Positions 15,861 through 24,658 of a stretch of 64,000 bases of DNA are shown here, piece after piece; the stretch's first letter is position 1, and every line of letters starts with the position of its first letter. The notes under the pieces are model-generated. The model was not told the DNA's origin. It was given only the letters and a program-made list of their open reading frames with translations, and searched no databases. The stretch covers positions 62,001-126,000 of the forward strand of contig CAZNDO010000010.1 in NCBI GenBank assembly GCA_964571855.1, written 5' to 3'. The position numbers and the translations under genes are program-made. The DNA is from CAYYFX01 sp964571855 (GTDB lineage: Bacteria > ARS69).

Positions 15861-17204
15861 ATGCTGCGTCCCGATCGCGCCGTGCCCACGCGTTCCGTGT
15901 CCTTGTCCATGCCGCAGGTCGCGGCAGGCGCCGTGCTCTTCATCCTCGTCGCGTGCATCGCGGGCTTCGGGCCCGCCGGCGCCGCCGCGCCCTACCCGCC
16001 GAGCCCGGTGCTCGGCGGCCTGCAGTGGCACGAGACCGTGAACATGGGTACGGACAACGACAACTGGCCCACCACCTGGTCGAACGACGATCACGTGTAC
16101 ACGTGCGCCGGGGACGGCACCGCGTTCGGCGGCGAGCGCGGGAGCTGGATCTGCCGGCTCACGGGGACGCCCGCGACCCTCTCCGGCGACAACATCGCGC
16201 TGATCTCCACGGAGTCCGGGGCCGAGGGCGAGAAGGGCTCCGGCATCCTCTCCGTCGGCGGGACGCTGTACGTCTGGGTCCGCAACGCCGACAACGACGG
16301 CAACCACGCCGACATCGGACGCTCCACCGACAGGGGCCATTCCTGGACCTGGGGCCCCACGTTCACGCTGCTCGGCTATCCCACGTTCCTGAACTTCGGC
16401 AAGGACAACGCCGGCGCGCGCGACGGCTACGTCTACACCGTGTCGCACGACCACCCGAACGCGTACACCTCCAGCGAGTGCTTCCTGCTGCTGCGCGTGC
16501 CGGCCGGGCAGGTCATGAACCAGGGCGCGTACCAGTACTTCACCGGCACGAACGCCCAGGGCAACCCGCAGTGGTCGTACGATCCGGCGCAGCGCGGCGC
16601 CGTGTTCACGTACGTGGAGCAGGGCGAAGGCCGGTGCCGCCGCTCGGGGATCAGCTACCACGCGTCGCTCGGGCGGTACCTCTGGTACCAGCGCTACCAG
16701 GAGACCGGCGGGTTCGGCGTGTACGACGCCCCGGAACCGTGGGGTCCGTGGACCACGGTGTACTTCACGGAGGACTGGGACCAGGATCCCGGCGAGTGCG
16801 GCGGTTTCTGCACGAAGTTCACGAGCGGGAACACCGTGTGGCTCGTCTACTCCGGCGGGGACAACCTGAAGCTGCGCCGCGCCACGATCTCCGGCGCGTC
16901 GACCGGGACGCCGGTGCCGGCGGCGCCGGTGCGCGCGCCGCTGGCGGCGTTCCCGAACCCGTTCACCACGACCACGCGCGCGGAGTTCCGCCTGGAAGGG
17001 ACGCGCGCGGTGCGCGTGGACGTCCGGGACGTGCACGGCCGCCCGGTGGCGACGCTGCTGGACGGCGCGCTGGACGCGGGCACGCACACGGTGGAGTGGA
17101 ACGGCCGCGACGCGCGCGGCGGGCGCGTTCCGGCGGGCGTGTACTTCGTCCGCGTGGACGCCGGCGGGGACGTGCAGTCACGGCGCGTGGTGCACTTGCG
17201 GTAG
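15861..17204 (+). CDS. Secreted DUF4185-like five-bladed propeller protein with FlgD-like tail
   Basis: 447 aa; GGGGGAG SD 6 nt before ATG. The signal peptide is long (hydrophobic core about 20-40, cleavage near GPAGAAA). The body has repeated aromatic/Asp blades: NDNWPTTWSNDDHVYTCAGD, GTLYVWVRNADN, FLNFGKDNAGARDGYVYTV, WSYDPAQRGAVFTY, GRYLWYQRYQETGGFGVYDA, GNTVWLVYSGGD. This matches DUF4185, a glycoside-hydrolase-like five-bladed propeller. The final 75 residues form the FlgD-like tail (VDVRDVHGRPVATLLDG, EWNGRDARGGRVPAGVYF). It probably acts extracellularly on or near a glycan; no catalytic assignment is possible from sequence alone. It ends 14 bp from a convergent lipoprotein gene. Confidence 0.82.
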   Translation: MLRPDRAVPTRSVSLSMPQVAAGAVLFILVACIAGFGPAGAAAPYPPSPVLGGLQWHETVNMGTDNDNWPTTWSNDDHVYTCAGDGTAFGGERGSWICRLTGTPATLSGDNIALISTESGAEGEKGSGILSVGGTLYVWVRNADNDGNHADIGRSTDRGHSWTWGPTFTLLGYPTFLNFGKDNAGARDGYVYTVSHDHPNAYTSSECFLLLRVPAGQVMNQGAYQYFTGTNAQGNPQWSYDPAQRGAVFTYVEQGEGRCRRSGISYHASLGRYLWYQRYQETGGFGVYDAPEPWGPWTTVYFTEDWDQDPGECGGFCTKFTSGNTVWLVYSGGDNLKLRRATISGASTGTPVPAAPVRAPLAAFPNPFTTTTRAEFRLEGTRAVRVDVRDVHGRPVATLLDGALDAGTHTVEWNGRDARGGRVPAGVYFVRVDAGGDVQSRRVVHLR

Positions 17205-17218
17205 GTGTCCGGACCGAC

Positions 17219-17863
17219 TCAGTCGATGCGCCGGTACTCCCGCACGACAGCGAAGTAGTCCACGGGAGTGCCCGGCGGGAGTCCGCATGGATCATCGGGC
17301 ACGATGTCGGCGCGAACGAGGTACCGGTTCCCGGACAGACCCGACGGAAGCCCGGAGAGGACGACCGTGGCCGTGCCATGCCAAACAACCTCGCACGTGG
17401 CCCCCGTCTTGAAGAGCCGTCCGGCGTACACCAGGCGCGTGGGCGGGCCCGTGGAGTCCCCGGATGCCACCGTGAGGATCTCCGCGAGATCGCCGGCACG
17501 TACGCTGTACGAGCCCGGAGCCAGCGCCGGCGTGCGAACCACCGCGCGACCGACCGGGGCCACATCTCCGCAGAATGCCTCCGGATCCGGGTTGACCGAG
17601 GTTCCCTCGATCCGGATCTCGTTTCCTTCCACCTGCAGTCCGACGTGATCCGTTCGCCAGCAGGTTGTGGGGCCGAGACCGAAGGCGACATCGATGGCCA
17701 CGGAGTCCCCCGCCGCGGCATGGGTGGGCAACACCATCGTGAGGAAGCCGAGGGGTCGGTACTGTGGATCCGGTGAGTCGTTCAGCAGACAGGCGGCGCA
17801 CGGCAGGACGAGAGCGGCGAGCACGAAGCGCGCGATCCAACGGCGCGGACGACGGGCGCCCAT
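17219..17863 (-). CDS. Predicted lipoprotein of unknown function
   Basis: 214 aa; CGGGGAGACCTCGC precedes the ATG. After a basic n-region (GARRPRRW) comes a hydrophobic stretch and a lipobox-like LPCAAC, with Cys22 or Cys25 as the acylation site. The mature protein is beta-rich (VAIDVAFGLG, GLQVEGNEIRIEGTSV, LAPGSYSVRAGDL), with four further cysteines that could form disulfides in the periplasm. It resembles a single Ig-like/transthyretin-type lipoprotein domain, but I do not recognise a family. Monocistronic, followed by the convergent DUF4185 gene. Confidence 0.7.
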   Translation of the reverse strand: MGARRPRRWIARFVLAALVLPCAACLLNDSPDPQYRPLGFLTMVLPTHAAAGDSVAIDVAFGLGPTTCWRTDHVGLQVEGNEIRIEGTSVNPDPEAFCGDVAPVGRAVVRTPALAPGSYSVRAGDLAEILTVASGDSTGPPTRLVYAGRLFKTGATCEVVWHGTATVVLSGLPSGLSGNRYLVRADIVPDDPCGLPPGTPVDYFAVVREYRRID

Positions 17864-17927
17864 GCGAGGTCTCCCCGGAGGGGTGGGGCGAACCTAGGGT
17901 ACACCCCCGCATCGCCCGGAAACAGCG

Positions 17928-17955
17928 CGGCCCGGATCCCGAAGGACCCGGGCCG
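17928..17955 (-). terminator. Hairpin terminator after the small lipoprotein gene
   Basis: Stem CGGCCCGG/CCGGGCCG (17928-17935 with 17948-17955), then an inner 4-bp stem interrupted by one mismatch, loop CGAA. On the minus strand it follows the stop of the 17981-18415 gene by 25 nt and is followed by a short TTT. Confidence 0.6.
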
Positions 17956-17980
17956 TGGCCGTCACCACTCGGGCCAGCGC

Positions 17981-18415
17981 CTAGAGCTTGCCGCTCCGGA
18001 CGTGCTTGCCGGTCTTCACGTCGTAGAAGTCCAGCGAGGCGATCTTGTTCGGCTGCTGCGGATCGTAGGTGGTCACCTGCACCACGGTGTCGTCCGCGCT
18101 CGGCCGGTACAGCACCCACGCGCCGGCGGGGACGCTGCGCAGCAGGGAGAAGCAGGAGCAGGGATCCGGCTGCTGGGCCGCGGGCGTGCCGGGCATCCAG
18201 ACGCGGCACGAGCCGGACGGCGGGAACTGCGCGGGCGGGATGCCGAGCACGGCCACGGGGCCCTGCACGGAGTGGACCGCCGAGGCGTGCGCGGCCGGCG
18301 CCGGCGCGGACTCCGGGCGGCCGGAATCGGGATCGCCGCCTGCCACCGACACGCGGCCCGAGGAACAACCACCCAGCACGAGAACCCCGATCACGGGAAC
18401 CAGCGAGAGACGCAT
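17981..18415 (-). CDS. Small predicted lipoprotein
   Basis: 144 aa from ATG 18415, with GGAGG 6 nt upstream; the open frame runs to 18496 but without a signal sequence. Lipobox VLGGCSSG gives the acylated Cys near residue 17. A Pro/Ala/Asp-rich linker is followed by a compact domain with CRVWMPGTPAAQQ, DPCSCFSLLRSVPAGAWVLY and VVQVTTYDPQQPNKIASLDF. The three cysteines suggest a disulfide-stabilised periplasmic domain. No family recognised. It is divergent from the large membrane protein at 18653 and followed by a hairpin terminator. Confidence 0.72.
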   Translation of the reverse strand: MRLSLVPVIGVLVLGGCSSGRVSVAGGDPDSGRPESAPAPAAHASAVHSVQGPVAVLGIPPAQFPPSGSCRVWMPGTPAAQQPDPCSCFSLLRSVPAGAWVLYRPSADDTVVQVTTYDPQQPNKIASLDFYDVKTGKHVRSGKL

Positions 18416-18652
18416 GTCGACCTCCAGGGGGGGCGGCCTCTCCCGGATCGGCTCTCCCGCGGCGTGATGTGACGGCGTTTCGCCGGGGCGGCGCACGCCC
18501 CTGTTGACCTGCGGGAGACGCTTGCATCGCGTGGCCGTTGCTGGCCCGCTTGACCGTCGCGCACGGGCTGGTTACGGTCGTTCCTCGCCCGGTCCCGTCA
18601 CCCCGAAAGGCTCGCCGCGCGAACCGCCGGCCCGCCGCTTCCGGAGGCCTTC

Positions 18653-20782
18653 GTGCGCTCGGCCGTCCCGTACTTCGCCGTCTTCGTCTCCGGACTCTGC
18701 GTGATGGTCGTGGAGCTGGTGGCGGGGCGTCTGATCGCGAAGCACCTCGGCGTGTCCATCTACACGTGGACCGCGGTCATCGGGATCATCCTGGCCGGCA
18801 TCGCGGGCGGGAACTACGTGGGCGGGCGGCTCGCGGACCGCTACACGCCGCGGCGCGCGCTGAGCGTCCTCTTCCTGCTGTCGTCCGTGCTCACCGCGTC
18901 CATCCTGGTGTCCGAGCGGATCGTGGCGGACTGGGTCACGCTGTGGATGCTGGACTGGCCGCTGCGCGTGGCCCTGCACGTGGCCGCCGTGTTCCTGGTG
19001 CCGTCGCTCCTGCTCGGCACGGTCTCCCCCATCGCGGCCAAGGCCGTGCTGGTGGATGCGCGGCACACCGGACGCGCGCTCGGCAGCATCTACGCCTGGG
19101 GCGTGATCGGCAGCATCCTCGGCACGTTCCTCTCCGGGTTCTTCCTCATCCCGTCCTTCGGCACCGAGACCGTGATCTGGATGGTCGTGGTGGTCCTGGC
19201 CCTGATGGGACTGCTGGTGGCCGGCGCGTCGGCCGCCGCCGGCGCCTGGATCGTGGTGATCGCCGCGGCCGGCGTGCTCCGCTTCGCGCCGTGGGCCTGG
19301 GCGGCGGACGCCGGCGTCACGGCGGGGCTGCGCACGGTGGCCTCGCCGGACGTGGTGGCGGAGCGCGAGAGCCTCTACAGCCACATCCGCGTGCTGCGCA
19401 GCGAGAAGGACGGCGTGGAGCGGCACCACCTGCTCCTGGACAAGATGATGCACAACACGGTCGTCGTGGGCCGTCCGCTGGACCTGCAGGACGCGTACGC
19501 GCGCATGTTCGCGGGGCTCACCGCCGCCTTCGCGCCCTCCGACCGCCGGCTCGCCACGCTCTCCATCGGCGGCGGCGGCTACGTCTTCCCCGAGTACCTG
19601 AAGAACGTGTACCCCGGCAGCCGCATCGACGTGGTGGAGATCGACCCCGCGGTCACCGCGGTGGCGGCCGAGGCCCTGCAGGTGTCGCTGGACGGGATCA
19701 CCTCGTACCACGAGGACGGGCGCGTCTTCGTGAACCGGCTCGCGCGCGAGACCGGCGAGGGCCGCGGACTGTACGACCTCGTGTACCTCGACGCGTTCAA
19801 CGACTACACGGTCCCCTGGCAGCTCACCACGCGCGAGTTCTTCCTCGGGATCCGCGCGCTCCTGAAGCCGTCCGGCGCGCTGCTCATCAACTTCATCGAT
19901 TCCGGCGAGAGCGGCCGGCTGCTCGGCGGGCTCCTGAACACGCTGGACGAGGTGTTCCCGCACACGGACGTGTTCCTGGAGGGCACGCTGCTGCGCTTCG
20001 CCCAGCGCAACACGTTCGTCACGTGCTCGTACACCGGTGCGCGCGATCTGTCCGCGCTCGTGGAAACCGATCCCGCGCGCTTCGGCGTGCACCGGCTCAC
20101 CGCCCAGGAGCTGGCGCCGGTGCGGCGCCGCACGGACGGCCTCGTGCTGACGGACCGCTGGGCGCCCACGGACAACCTGCTCGGGCCGGTGATCCTGACC
20201 TCCTCGCGCGGGCTCGCCGCGGGCGCGCTCGTCACGAAGGGCGTGGGCCTCCTGAACGGGAACCGTCCGGCGGATGCGGAATCCGACTTCCTGCGCGCGC
20301 TGGAGCTGGATCCCGCGAGCCACGCCGCGCACCGCTACCTCGGCTACGTGTACGAGGCGCTCGGCAACCGGGAGCGCTCCCGCGAGCACTACCGCAGGTC
20401 GCTGCAGATCAACCCGTACCAGAAGGAGCTGTGCATCGAGCTGGCGCTGGCGGCGGAGAAGCGCGGGGACCCGGCCGAGTCCGCGCAGTACCTGCAGGCG
20501 GCGCTGAACGCGGACCCGCGGGACGCGGACGTCCGCGTGAACCTCGCCATCAGCTTCGCCATGCAGAAGCGATTCCCCGAGGCGGTGTCCCAGCTGGAGC
20601 AGGTGCTGGCCGCGTACCCGGACCACTTCGGGGCACGCAAGACCCTCGGGCGCGCGCTCCTGGAGATGGGCGATCTTGCGCGCGCGGAGCGGGAGCTGTC
20701 GGCCGCGCGTGCGCTGGTCCCCGCGGACCCGTCGCTGGACGCCCTGCTCCAGCGCATCGCCGCCGGGCGCGGCGCGCGCTGA
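18653..20782 (+). CDS. Membrane spermidine-synthase-like protein fused to C-terminal TPRs
   Basis: 709 aa from GTG 18653 with CCGGAGG 5 nt upstream. Residues 1-220 hold about seven membrane helices with an MFS-like loop GGNYVGGRLADRYTPRR. Residues about 245-500 are a spermidine-synthase/SAM-methyltransferase Rossmann domain (LSIGGGGYVFPEYL near 303-316, VVEIDPAV, DLVYLDAFNDYTVP). Residues about 525-700 hold about five TPRs (AESDFLRALELDPASHAAHR, YLQAALNADPRDADVRVNLA). Fused membrane/SpeE proteins are widespread and usually unproven as polyamine enzymes; the TPR extension suggests a scaffolded membrane complex. No speD or polyamine gene is nearby. It starts a same-strand run with the CIA30-lipocalin gene, 39 bp away. 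Confidence 0.85.
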   Translation: MRSAVPYFAVFVSGLCVMVVELVAGRLIAKHLGVSIYTWTAVIGIILAGIAGGNYVGGRLADRYTPRRALSVLFLLSSVLTASILVSERIVADWVTLWMLDWPLRVALHVAAVFLVPSLLLGTVSPIAAKAVLVDARHTGRALGSIYAWGVIGSILGTFLSGFFLIPSFGTETVIWMVVVVLALMGLLVAGASAAAGAWIVVIAAAGVLRFAPWAWAADAGVTAGLRTVASPDVVAERESLYSHIRVLRSEKDGVERHHLLLDKMMHNTVVVGRPLDLQDAYARMFAGLTAAFAPSDRRLATLSIGGGGYVFPEYLKNVYPGSRIDVVEIDPAVTAVAAEALQVSLDGITSYHEDGRVFVNRLARETGEGRGLYDLVYLDAFNDYTVPWQLTTREFFLGIRALLKPSGALLINFIDSGESGRLLGGLLNTLDEVFPHTDVFLEGTLLRFAQRNTFVTCSYTGARDLSALVETDPARFGVHRLTAQELAPVRRRTDGLVLTDRWAPTDNLLGPVILTSSRGLAAGALVTKGVGLLNGNRPADAESDFLRALELDPASHAAHRYLGYVYEALGNRERSREHYRRSLQINPYQKELCIELALAAEKRGDPAESAQYLQAALNADPRDADVRVNLAISFAMQKRFPEAVSQLEQVLAAYPDHFGARKTLGRALLEMGDLARAERELSAARALVPADPSLDALLQRIAAGRGAR

Positions 20783-20809
20783 GGCCTGTTCGGCAGGCCC
20801 GGCGCCGAT

Positions 20810-20815
20810 TACCTT
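20810..20815 (+). promoter_or_regulatory. -10-like hexamer 6 nt before the CIA30-lipocalin ATG (leaderless type)
   Basis: TACCTT ends exactly 6 nt before ATG 20822 and there is no SD in between. This matches a leaderless mRNA in which transcription starts at or next to the A of ATG. No good -35 is visible. The same arrangement occurs at 37145 and 50582. Confidence 0.4.
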
Positions 20816-20821
20816 CGTCGC

Positions 20822-21889
20822 ATGCGCGCCGGGTCGCTCCTCCTCCTCGCCGCCGTCCTCCTGGCCGTGCGCCCGGCCCGCGCGGGAGATGCCATGGACC
20901 GGGATGACCTCGTGCTCGGCTTCGGGGCCGGGGACCGCACCGAGTGGGCGGCGATCCACGACACGGTCATGGGCGGCGTTTCGGACGGCGGGATCGTCCG
21001 CACCGACCGGGGCACCGGGATCTTCTCCGGCACGCTGTCCCTGGAGCACGGCGGCGGCTTCGCGTCCGTGCGCGCGGCGCTCGGCGCGCGGGACCTCGCG
21101 GCGTACGACGGCCTCGCGGTCCGTGTGCGCGGGGACGGCCGCACCTACCAGCTTCGCCTGCGCACGGACGACGACTTCGACGGGGTGGCGCACCGCGCGG
21201 AGTTCGCGACCGCGCCGGGCGAGTGGACCGAGGTGCGGCTGCCGTTCGACTCGTTCGTCCCCACGTTCCGCGGGCGCGTGCTCGAGGACGTCCCCCCGCT
21301 GGATCCCGCGCGCGTCCGGGCGCTGTCCTTCATGGTCGCGGATCGACGCGCGGGACCGTTCTCGCTGGAGATCGAGTGGGTGCGAGGCTGGCGGAAGGAC
21401 ACGCCGGCCGCGACGGGTGCCGGCGGCGCGGTCACGCCAGTGGCGGCCGTGGACCTGGAGCGCTACCTGGGCCTCTGGCATGAGATCGCGAAGATCCCGA
21501 ACCGCTTCCAGAACGACTGCGCACGCGGCACGGCCGCCGAGTACACGCGGCGCGAGGACGGCCGCATCGACGTGCGGAACCGCTGCGTGAAGGCCGACGG
21601 CTCGGTGAACCAGGCGGACGGCGTGGCCGAGGTCGTGGAGGGATCCGGCAACGCGCGGCTTCGCGTGAGCTTCGTGAGCTTCCTCGGGTGGCGCCCCTTC
21701 TGGGGGGACTACTGGATCCTCGGCCTGGACCCGGAGTACCGCTGGGCCGCGGTGGGCACGCCGAGCCGGAAGTACGGTTGGATCCTGGCCCGGTCGCCGG
21801 AGCTGGATGCCGCCACGCTGGACGTGATCTTCGCGATCCTGGAACGCAACGGGTACGCGCGGAGCGCGTTCGTGCTCGGCCTTCCGTAG
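20822..21889 (+). CDS. CIA30-like domain fused to a bacterial lipocalin
   Basis: 355 aa with an N-terminal signal peptide ending near RPARAG. Residues about 28-195 match CIA30 (complex I intermediate-associated protein 30) family beta-sandwich proteins: VMGGVSDGGIV, GTGIFSGTLSLEHGGGFASV, RGDGRTYQLRLRTDDDFDG, WTEVRLPFDSFVPTFRGR. Residues about 205-355 are a Blc-type lipocalin: RYLGLWHEIAKIPNRFQ with the GxW motif, RNRCVKADGS, DYWILGLDPEYRWAAVG, RKYGWILARSP. Each domain is normally a separate protein. The signal peptide places the fusion in the periplasm, where the lipocalin barrel could bind a lipid or hydrophobic ligand. No SD precedes the ATG. A hydrolase gene follows 64 bp downstream on the same strand. 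Confidence 0.88.
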   Translation: MRAGSLLLLAAVLLAVRPARAGDAMDRDDLVLGFGAGDRTEWAAIHDTVMGGVSDGGIVRTDRGTGIFSGTLSLEHGGGFASVRAALGARDLAAYDGLAVRVRGDGRTYQLRLRTDDDFDGVAHRAEFATAPGEWTEVRLPFDSFVPTFRGRVLEDVPPLDPARVRALSFMVADRRAGPFSLEIEWVRGWRKDTPAATGAGGAVTPVAAVDLERYLGLWHEIAKIPNRFQNDCARGTAAEYTRREDGRIDVRNRCVKADGSVNQADGVAEVVEGSGNARLRVSFVSFLGWRPFWGDYWILGLDPEYRWAAVGTPSRKYGWILARSPELDAATLDVIFAILERNGYARSAFVLGLP

Positions 21890-21953
21890 CGCTTTCCTGC
21901 GACCGGATCCCGCGCTCCCGCGTCTCCGGGGCAGGCCGCTTCCGGAGGAGACC

Positions 21954-23354
21954 ATGCGCCCGCACTTCGTCGCCGCCCTGCTCGTGCTGCTCGCGTTCGT
22001 GCCCCGTCCCGTCCCCGGCGAGCCCGTCTGGCCGGACACCGACCTCGCCCGCCACGCCCGCGCGTGGTTCGCGCACCTCGAGGGGCCGGAGGACGCGGCG
22101 GCGGCCTTCTACGCGGAGCACTTCGCGGCGGACGCGCTGGCGCAGGTGCCCGTGGCCGAACGTCTGGAGCGGCGCCGCGCATTGCTGGAGCGGTCCGGCG
22201 GCCTCACGCCGCTTGCGGTGCTGGACTCGTCGCCCTCGCGCCTTCGCGTCCGCGCACGGGACGGCGGCGGCGAGGAGCCCGTGGTCACGTTCGAGGGCGA
22301 AGCCGACCCGCCGCATCGCCTCACGGGGCTGCGCGTCGAGCTGGGCGGCCCGGACGGGGAGCCGCAGGAGCCCGCGGGACCGCCGCTGCCGCCGGCCGAG
22401 GCCGCCCGCGAGATCCGGGCGCTGCTCGCGGCGCGCGCGGCCGGGGGCGCGTTCTCCGGCGCCGTCCTCCTGGCCCACGGGGACCGCATCCTTCTTCGCG
22501 AAGCGTGGGGCGAGGCCGACCGCTCGCGGCAGACGCCGATCACGCCGGAGACCCGCTTCAACATCGCGTCGCTCGGGAAGATCCTCACGCGCGTGGCGGT
22601 GGCGCAGCTGGCCGAGGCCGGCAAGCTCTCGCTGGACGATCCCCTCGCGAAGTACATGCCGGACTTCCCGGATGCGCACCGCATCACGATCGACATGCTC
22701 TGCGAGCACACGTCCGGCGTGGGCGACATCTTCAACGAGCGCTTCGAGACGATGGACCGGTCCACGCTCCGCCACAACCGCGACTACCTCGGGTTGATCC
22801 GCGACCAGGGCCTCTGGTTCGAACCCGGAACGGACCGCCGCTACTCGAACGGCGGCTACGTCCTGCTGGGCGAGGTGATCGCGAAGGCGTCGGGCATGGA
22901 CTACTACGACTACCTGCAGGAGCGCGTGTTCCGTCCGGCGGGGATGACGCGCACGTCCGCGCCGATCCAGGGCGACGGCACGCCGGGCCTCGCGCGCGGC
23001 TACACGCGGGAGGGCGCGCCGGCAGGCGCCGAGCGTGACAACGCCGCCACCCGCCCGGCGCGCGGCAGCGCGGCCGGCGGGAGCTACTCCACCGTGGACG
23101 ACTTCCTCGCGCTGGACCGCGCGCTCGCGCGCGGCGCGCTGTGCAGCCCGGGCTGGTCCGCGTGGGTGTGCGGCGGCATGCGCGCCGACCGCACGCTTCC
23201 GCCCTTCGGCTTCGCGGGCGGCGCCCCGGGAATCTCCACGGAGTGGATGCACGAGGGCGACACGGTGCTGATCGTGTTCACGAACCGGGATCCCGAGGTC
23301 ACGCGGGAGATCCTCCGTCCGATCCGGGGTCTGGTGCGGCGGATCGGCGCGTGA
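21954..23354 (+). CDS. Exported beta-lactamase-fold serine hydrolase (class C/PBP-like)
   Basis: 466 aa; GGAGGAG SD just upstream. The signal peptide ends near VPGEP. Residues 30-150 are a small alpha/beta region that resembles the DUF3887/SnoaL-type domains often fused to these enzymes. Residues about 165-460 are the serine beta-lactamase fold: Ser206-Leu-Gly-Lys209 (SxxK) in NIASLGKILTRVAV, Tyr297-Ser-Asn (YxN) in YSNGGYVLLGEVI, then the substrate-side region FGFAGGAPGISTEW near 420. Likely an esterase or D-amino-acid peptidase-like enzyme in the periplasm rather than a true resistance enzyme. Catalytic residues are intact. Confidence 0.9.
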   Translation: MRPHFVAALLVLLAFVPRPVPGEPVWPDTDLARHARAWFAHLEGPEDAAAAFYAEHFAADALAQVPVAERLERRRALLERSGGLTPLAVLDSSPSRLRVRARDGGGEEPVVTFEGEADPPHRLTGLRVELGGPDGEPQEPAGPPLPPAEAAREIRALLAARAAGGAFSGAVLLAHGDRILLREAWGEADRSRQTPITPETRFNIASLGKILTRVAVAQLAEAGKLSLDDPLAKYMPDFPDAHRITIDMLCEHTSGVGDIFNERFETMDRSTLRHNRDYLGLIRDQGLWFEPGTDRRYSNGGYVLLGEVIAKASGMDYYDYLQERVFRPAGMTRTSAPIQGDGTPGLARGYTREGAPAGAERDNAATRPARGSAAGGSYSTVDDFLALDRALARGALCSPGWSAWVCGGMRADRTLPPFGFAGGAPGISTEWMHEGDTVLIVFTNRDPEVTREILRPIRGLVRRIGA

Positions 23355-23406
23355 CGACGACGGCAGCGCCGGGCGTGCACCAGGCGCGGGACATGGCGCG
23401 GGCGCG

Positions 23407-24522
23407 TCAGGGCCGGCGGCTCTCGTTGTAGATCCGGAAGCAGGCGAGGAACAGCGCCAGCGCCGCCGGGCCGACGAGCAGACCGAGCAGTCCGAAGACG
23501 CGGATGCCGCCCAGGATCGCGAGGAAGAGCCACAGGATGGGCAGCCGCGTCTCCCGGCCGATGAGGTAGGGACGCAGGAAGTTGTCGATCAGGCTGACGA
23601 CGAGCGTCCCCCACAGGAGCAGGCCCACGCCGGCGGCCACACGCCCCGTGGCCAAGAGGGCGATCGCCACGGGAAGCCACACCGCCACCGGTCCCACGAA
23701 CGGCACGAGCGCCGCGACGAACGTGACGGCGGCGAGAACCACGGGCGCCGGCGCCCCTGCCACCGCGAACCCCACGCCGGCCAGCGCGGCCTGCAGCGCC
23801 GCGGTGATGATGACGCCGCGGAACACGGCGTTGATCGTGCGCGCGGCGATGTCGAGCAGGTTCGCGGCGTGCTCGGGCTCCAGCGGGAGGGCCCGCTCGA
23901 ATTGTTCCAGCCAGCCCGGACCGTGCCGCAGGAAGAAGAAGTAGATGAAGATCGTCACGCCGGCGTACAGGAGCCTCTGCGGCGCCGACCGGCCCACCTC
24001 CTCGAGGTAGCCGGAGGCGAGTTCCCCGAATCCGGACACGGCCTGCCGCAGGGCGTCCTCGATGCCCTGCGGGCCGGGCGCCGGCGCCTCCGGGAGCAGC
24101 CGCACGATCAGGAAGCGAAGCCGCGACGAGTCCAGCCACTGGGCGGCCCGCTCGAACGTCTCCCCGCCGAGGTAGTCCCGCACCGACGGCCAGAGGTTCT
24201 CGACCTGCGACGCGAAGTGCAGCACCAGCAGGACGGCCGGCCCGGCCAGGATGATCAGGGAGAGGACGGTGGAGACCGTGGCGGCCAGGCGCTCGCGCCC
24301 GCCCGTGAGACGAAGCACGCGACGATGCAGCGGGAACAGCAGCGTGGCCAGCGCCGCCGCCCACAGGAGCGGCCGGAGCACGGGCAGGAGGATCACGATC
24401 AGCAGGGCGAGCAGGCCGACCGCCGTGGCACCGAAGCCCAGCGCCAGGGCCAGGCGGCGGAACTCCGCGACGCCCGCCGCCGGAACGGACGACCGCCCTT
24501 CGCCCTCCTGGGTCGGCATCAT
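23407..24522 (-). CDS. AI-2E-family (PerM/YdiK-like) membrane protein
   Basis: 371 aa from ATG 24522 (a second ATG follows directly). The frame is open to 24792, but the extension overlaps the sulfatase start and has no membrane character. Two helices at residues about 25-65, a third near 75-100, a soluble segment (about 105-190), then four to five helices including the family core FVAALVPFVGPVAVWLPVAI and SLIDNFLRPYLIGRETRLP. Members include proposed AI-2 exporters and Na+/H+ antiporters, so the substrate cannot be assigned. No SD is present; TATACT lies 8 nt upstream, suggesting a leaderless or very short leader. It is divergent from the sulfatase. Confidence 0.88.
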   Translation of the reverse strand: MMPTQEGEGRSSVPAAGVAEFRRLALALGFGATAVGLLALLIVILLPVLRPLLWAAALATLLFPLHRRVLRLTGGRERLAATVSTVLSLIILAGPAVLLVLHFASQVENLWPSVRDYLGGETFERAAQWLDSSRLRFLIVRLLPEAPAPGPQGIEDALRQAVSGFGELASGYLEEVGRSAPQRLLYAGVTIFIYFFFLRHGPGWLEQFERALPLEPEHAANLLDIAARTINAVFRGVIITAALQAALAGVGFAVAGAPAPVVLAAVTFVAALVPFVGPVAVWLPVAIALLATGRVAAGVGLLLWGTLVVSLIDNFLRPYLIGRETRLPILWLFLAILGGIRVFGLLGLLVGPAALALFLACFRIYNESRRP

Positions 24523-24530
24523 GGGCGCGG

Positions 24531-24536
24531 AGTATA
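24531..24536 (-). promoter_or_regulatory. -10 hexamer TATACT 8 nt before the AI-2E-family start
   Basis: On the minus strand TATACT (5/6 match to TATAAT) ends 8 nt before ATG 24522, with no SD between. The expected transcription start falls at the start codon or within 1-2 nt, consistent with a leaderless mRNA. No clear -35. Confidence 0.45.
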
Positions 24537-24658
24537 CCCACGCGGTTCGGAACGAGCCACGTCCCTCGCCGTGCGCCGAGGGAGGCGTGGCGCCGGACGG
24601 TGGCTTTGCCGCTCCGGGCGGGCTACGATGCGGGCGCACGCCCTCCGGGAGCGTCCCC

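Noticed and set aside
18497..18540. TTGACC followed by CGGGAGACGCTTGC as sigma-70 or sigma-54 promoter
   Set aside because: No matching -10 at 16-18 bp and the GG to GC spacing is 8, not 10.
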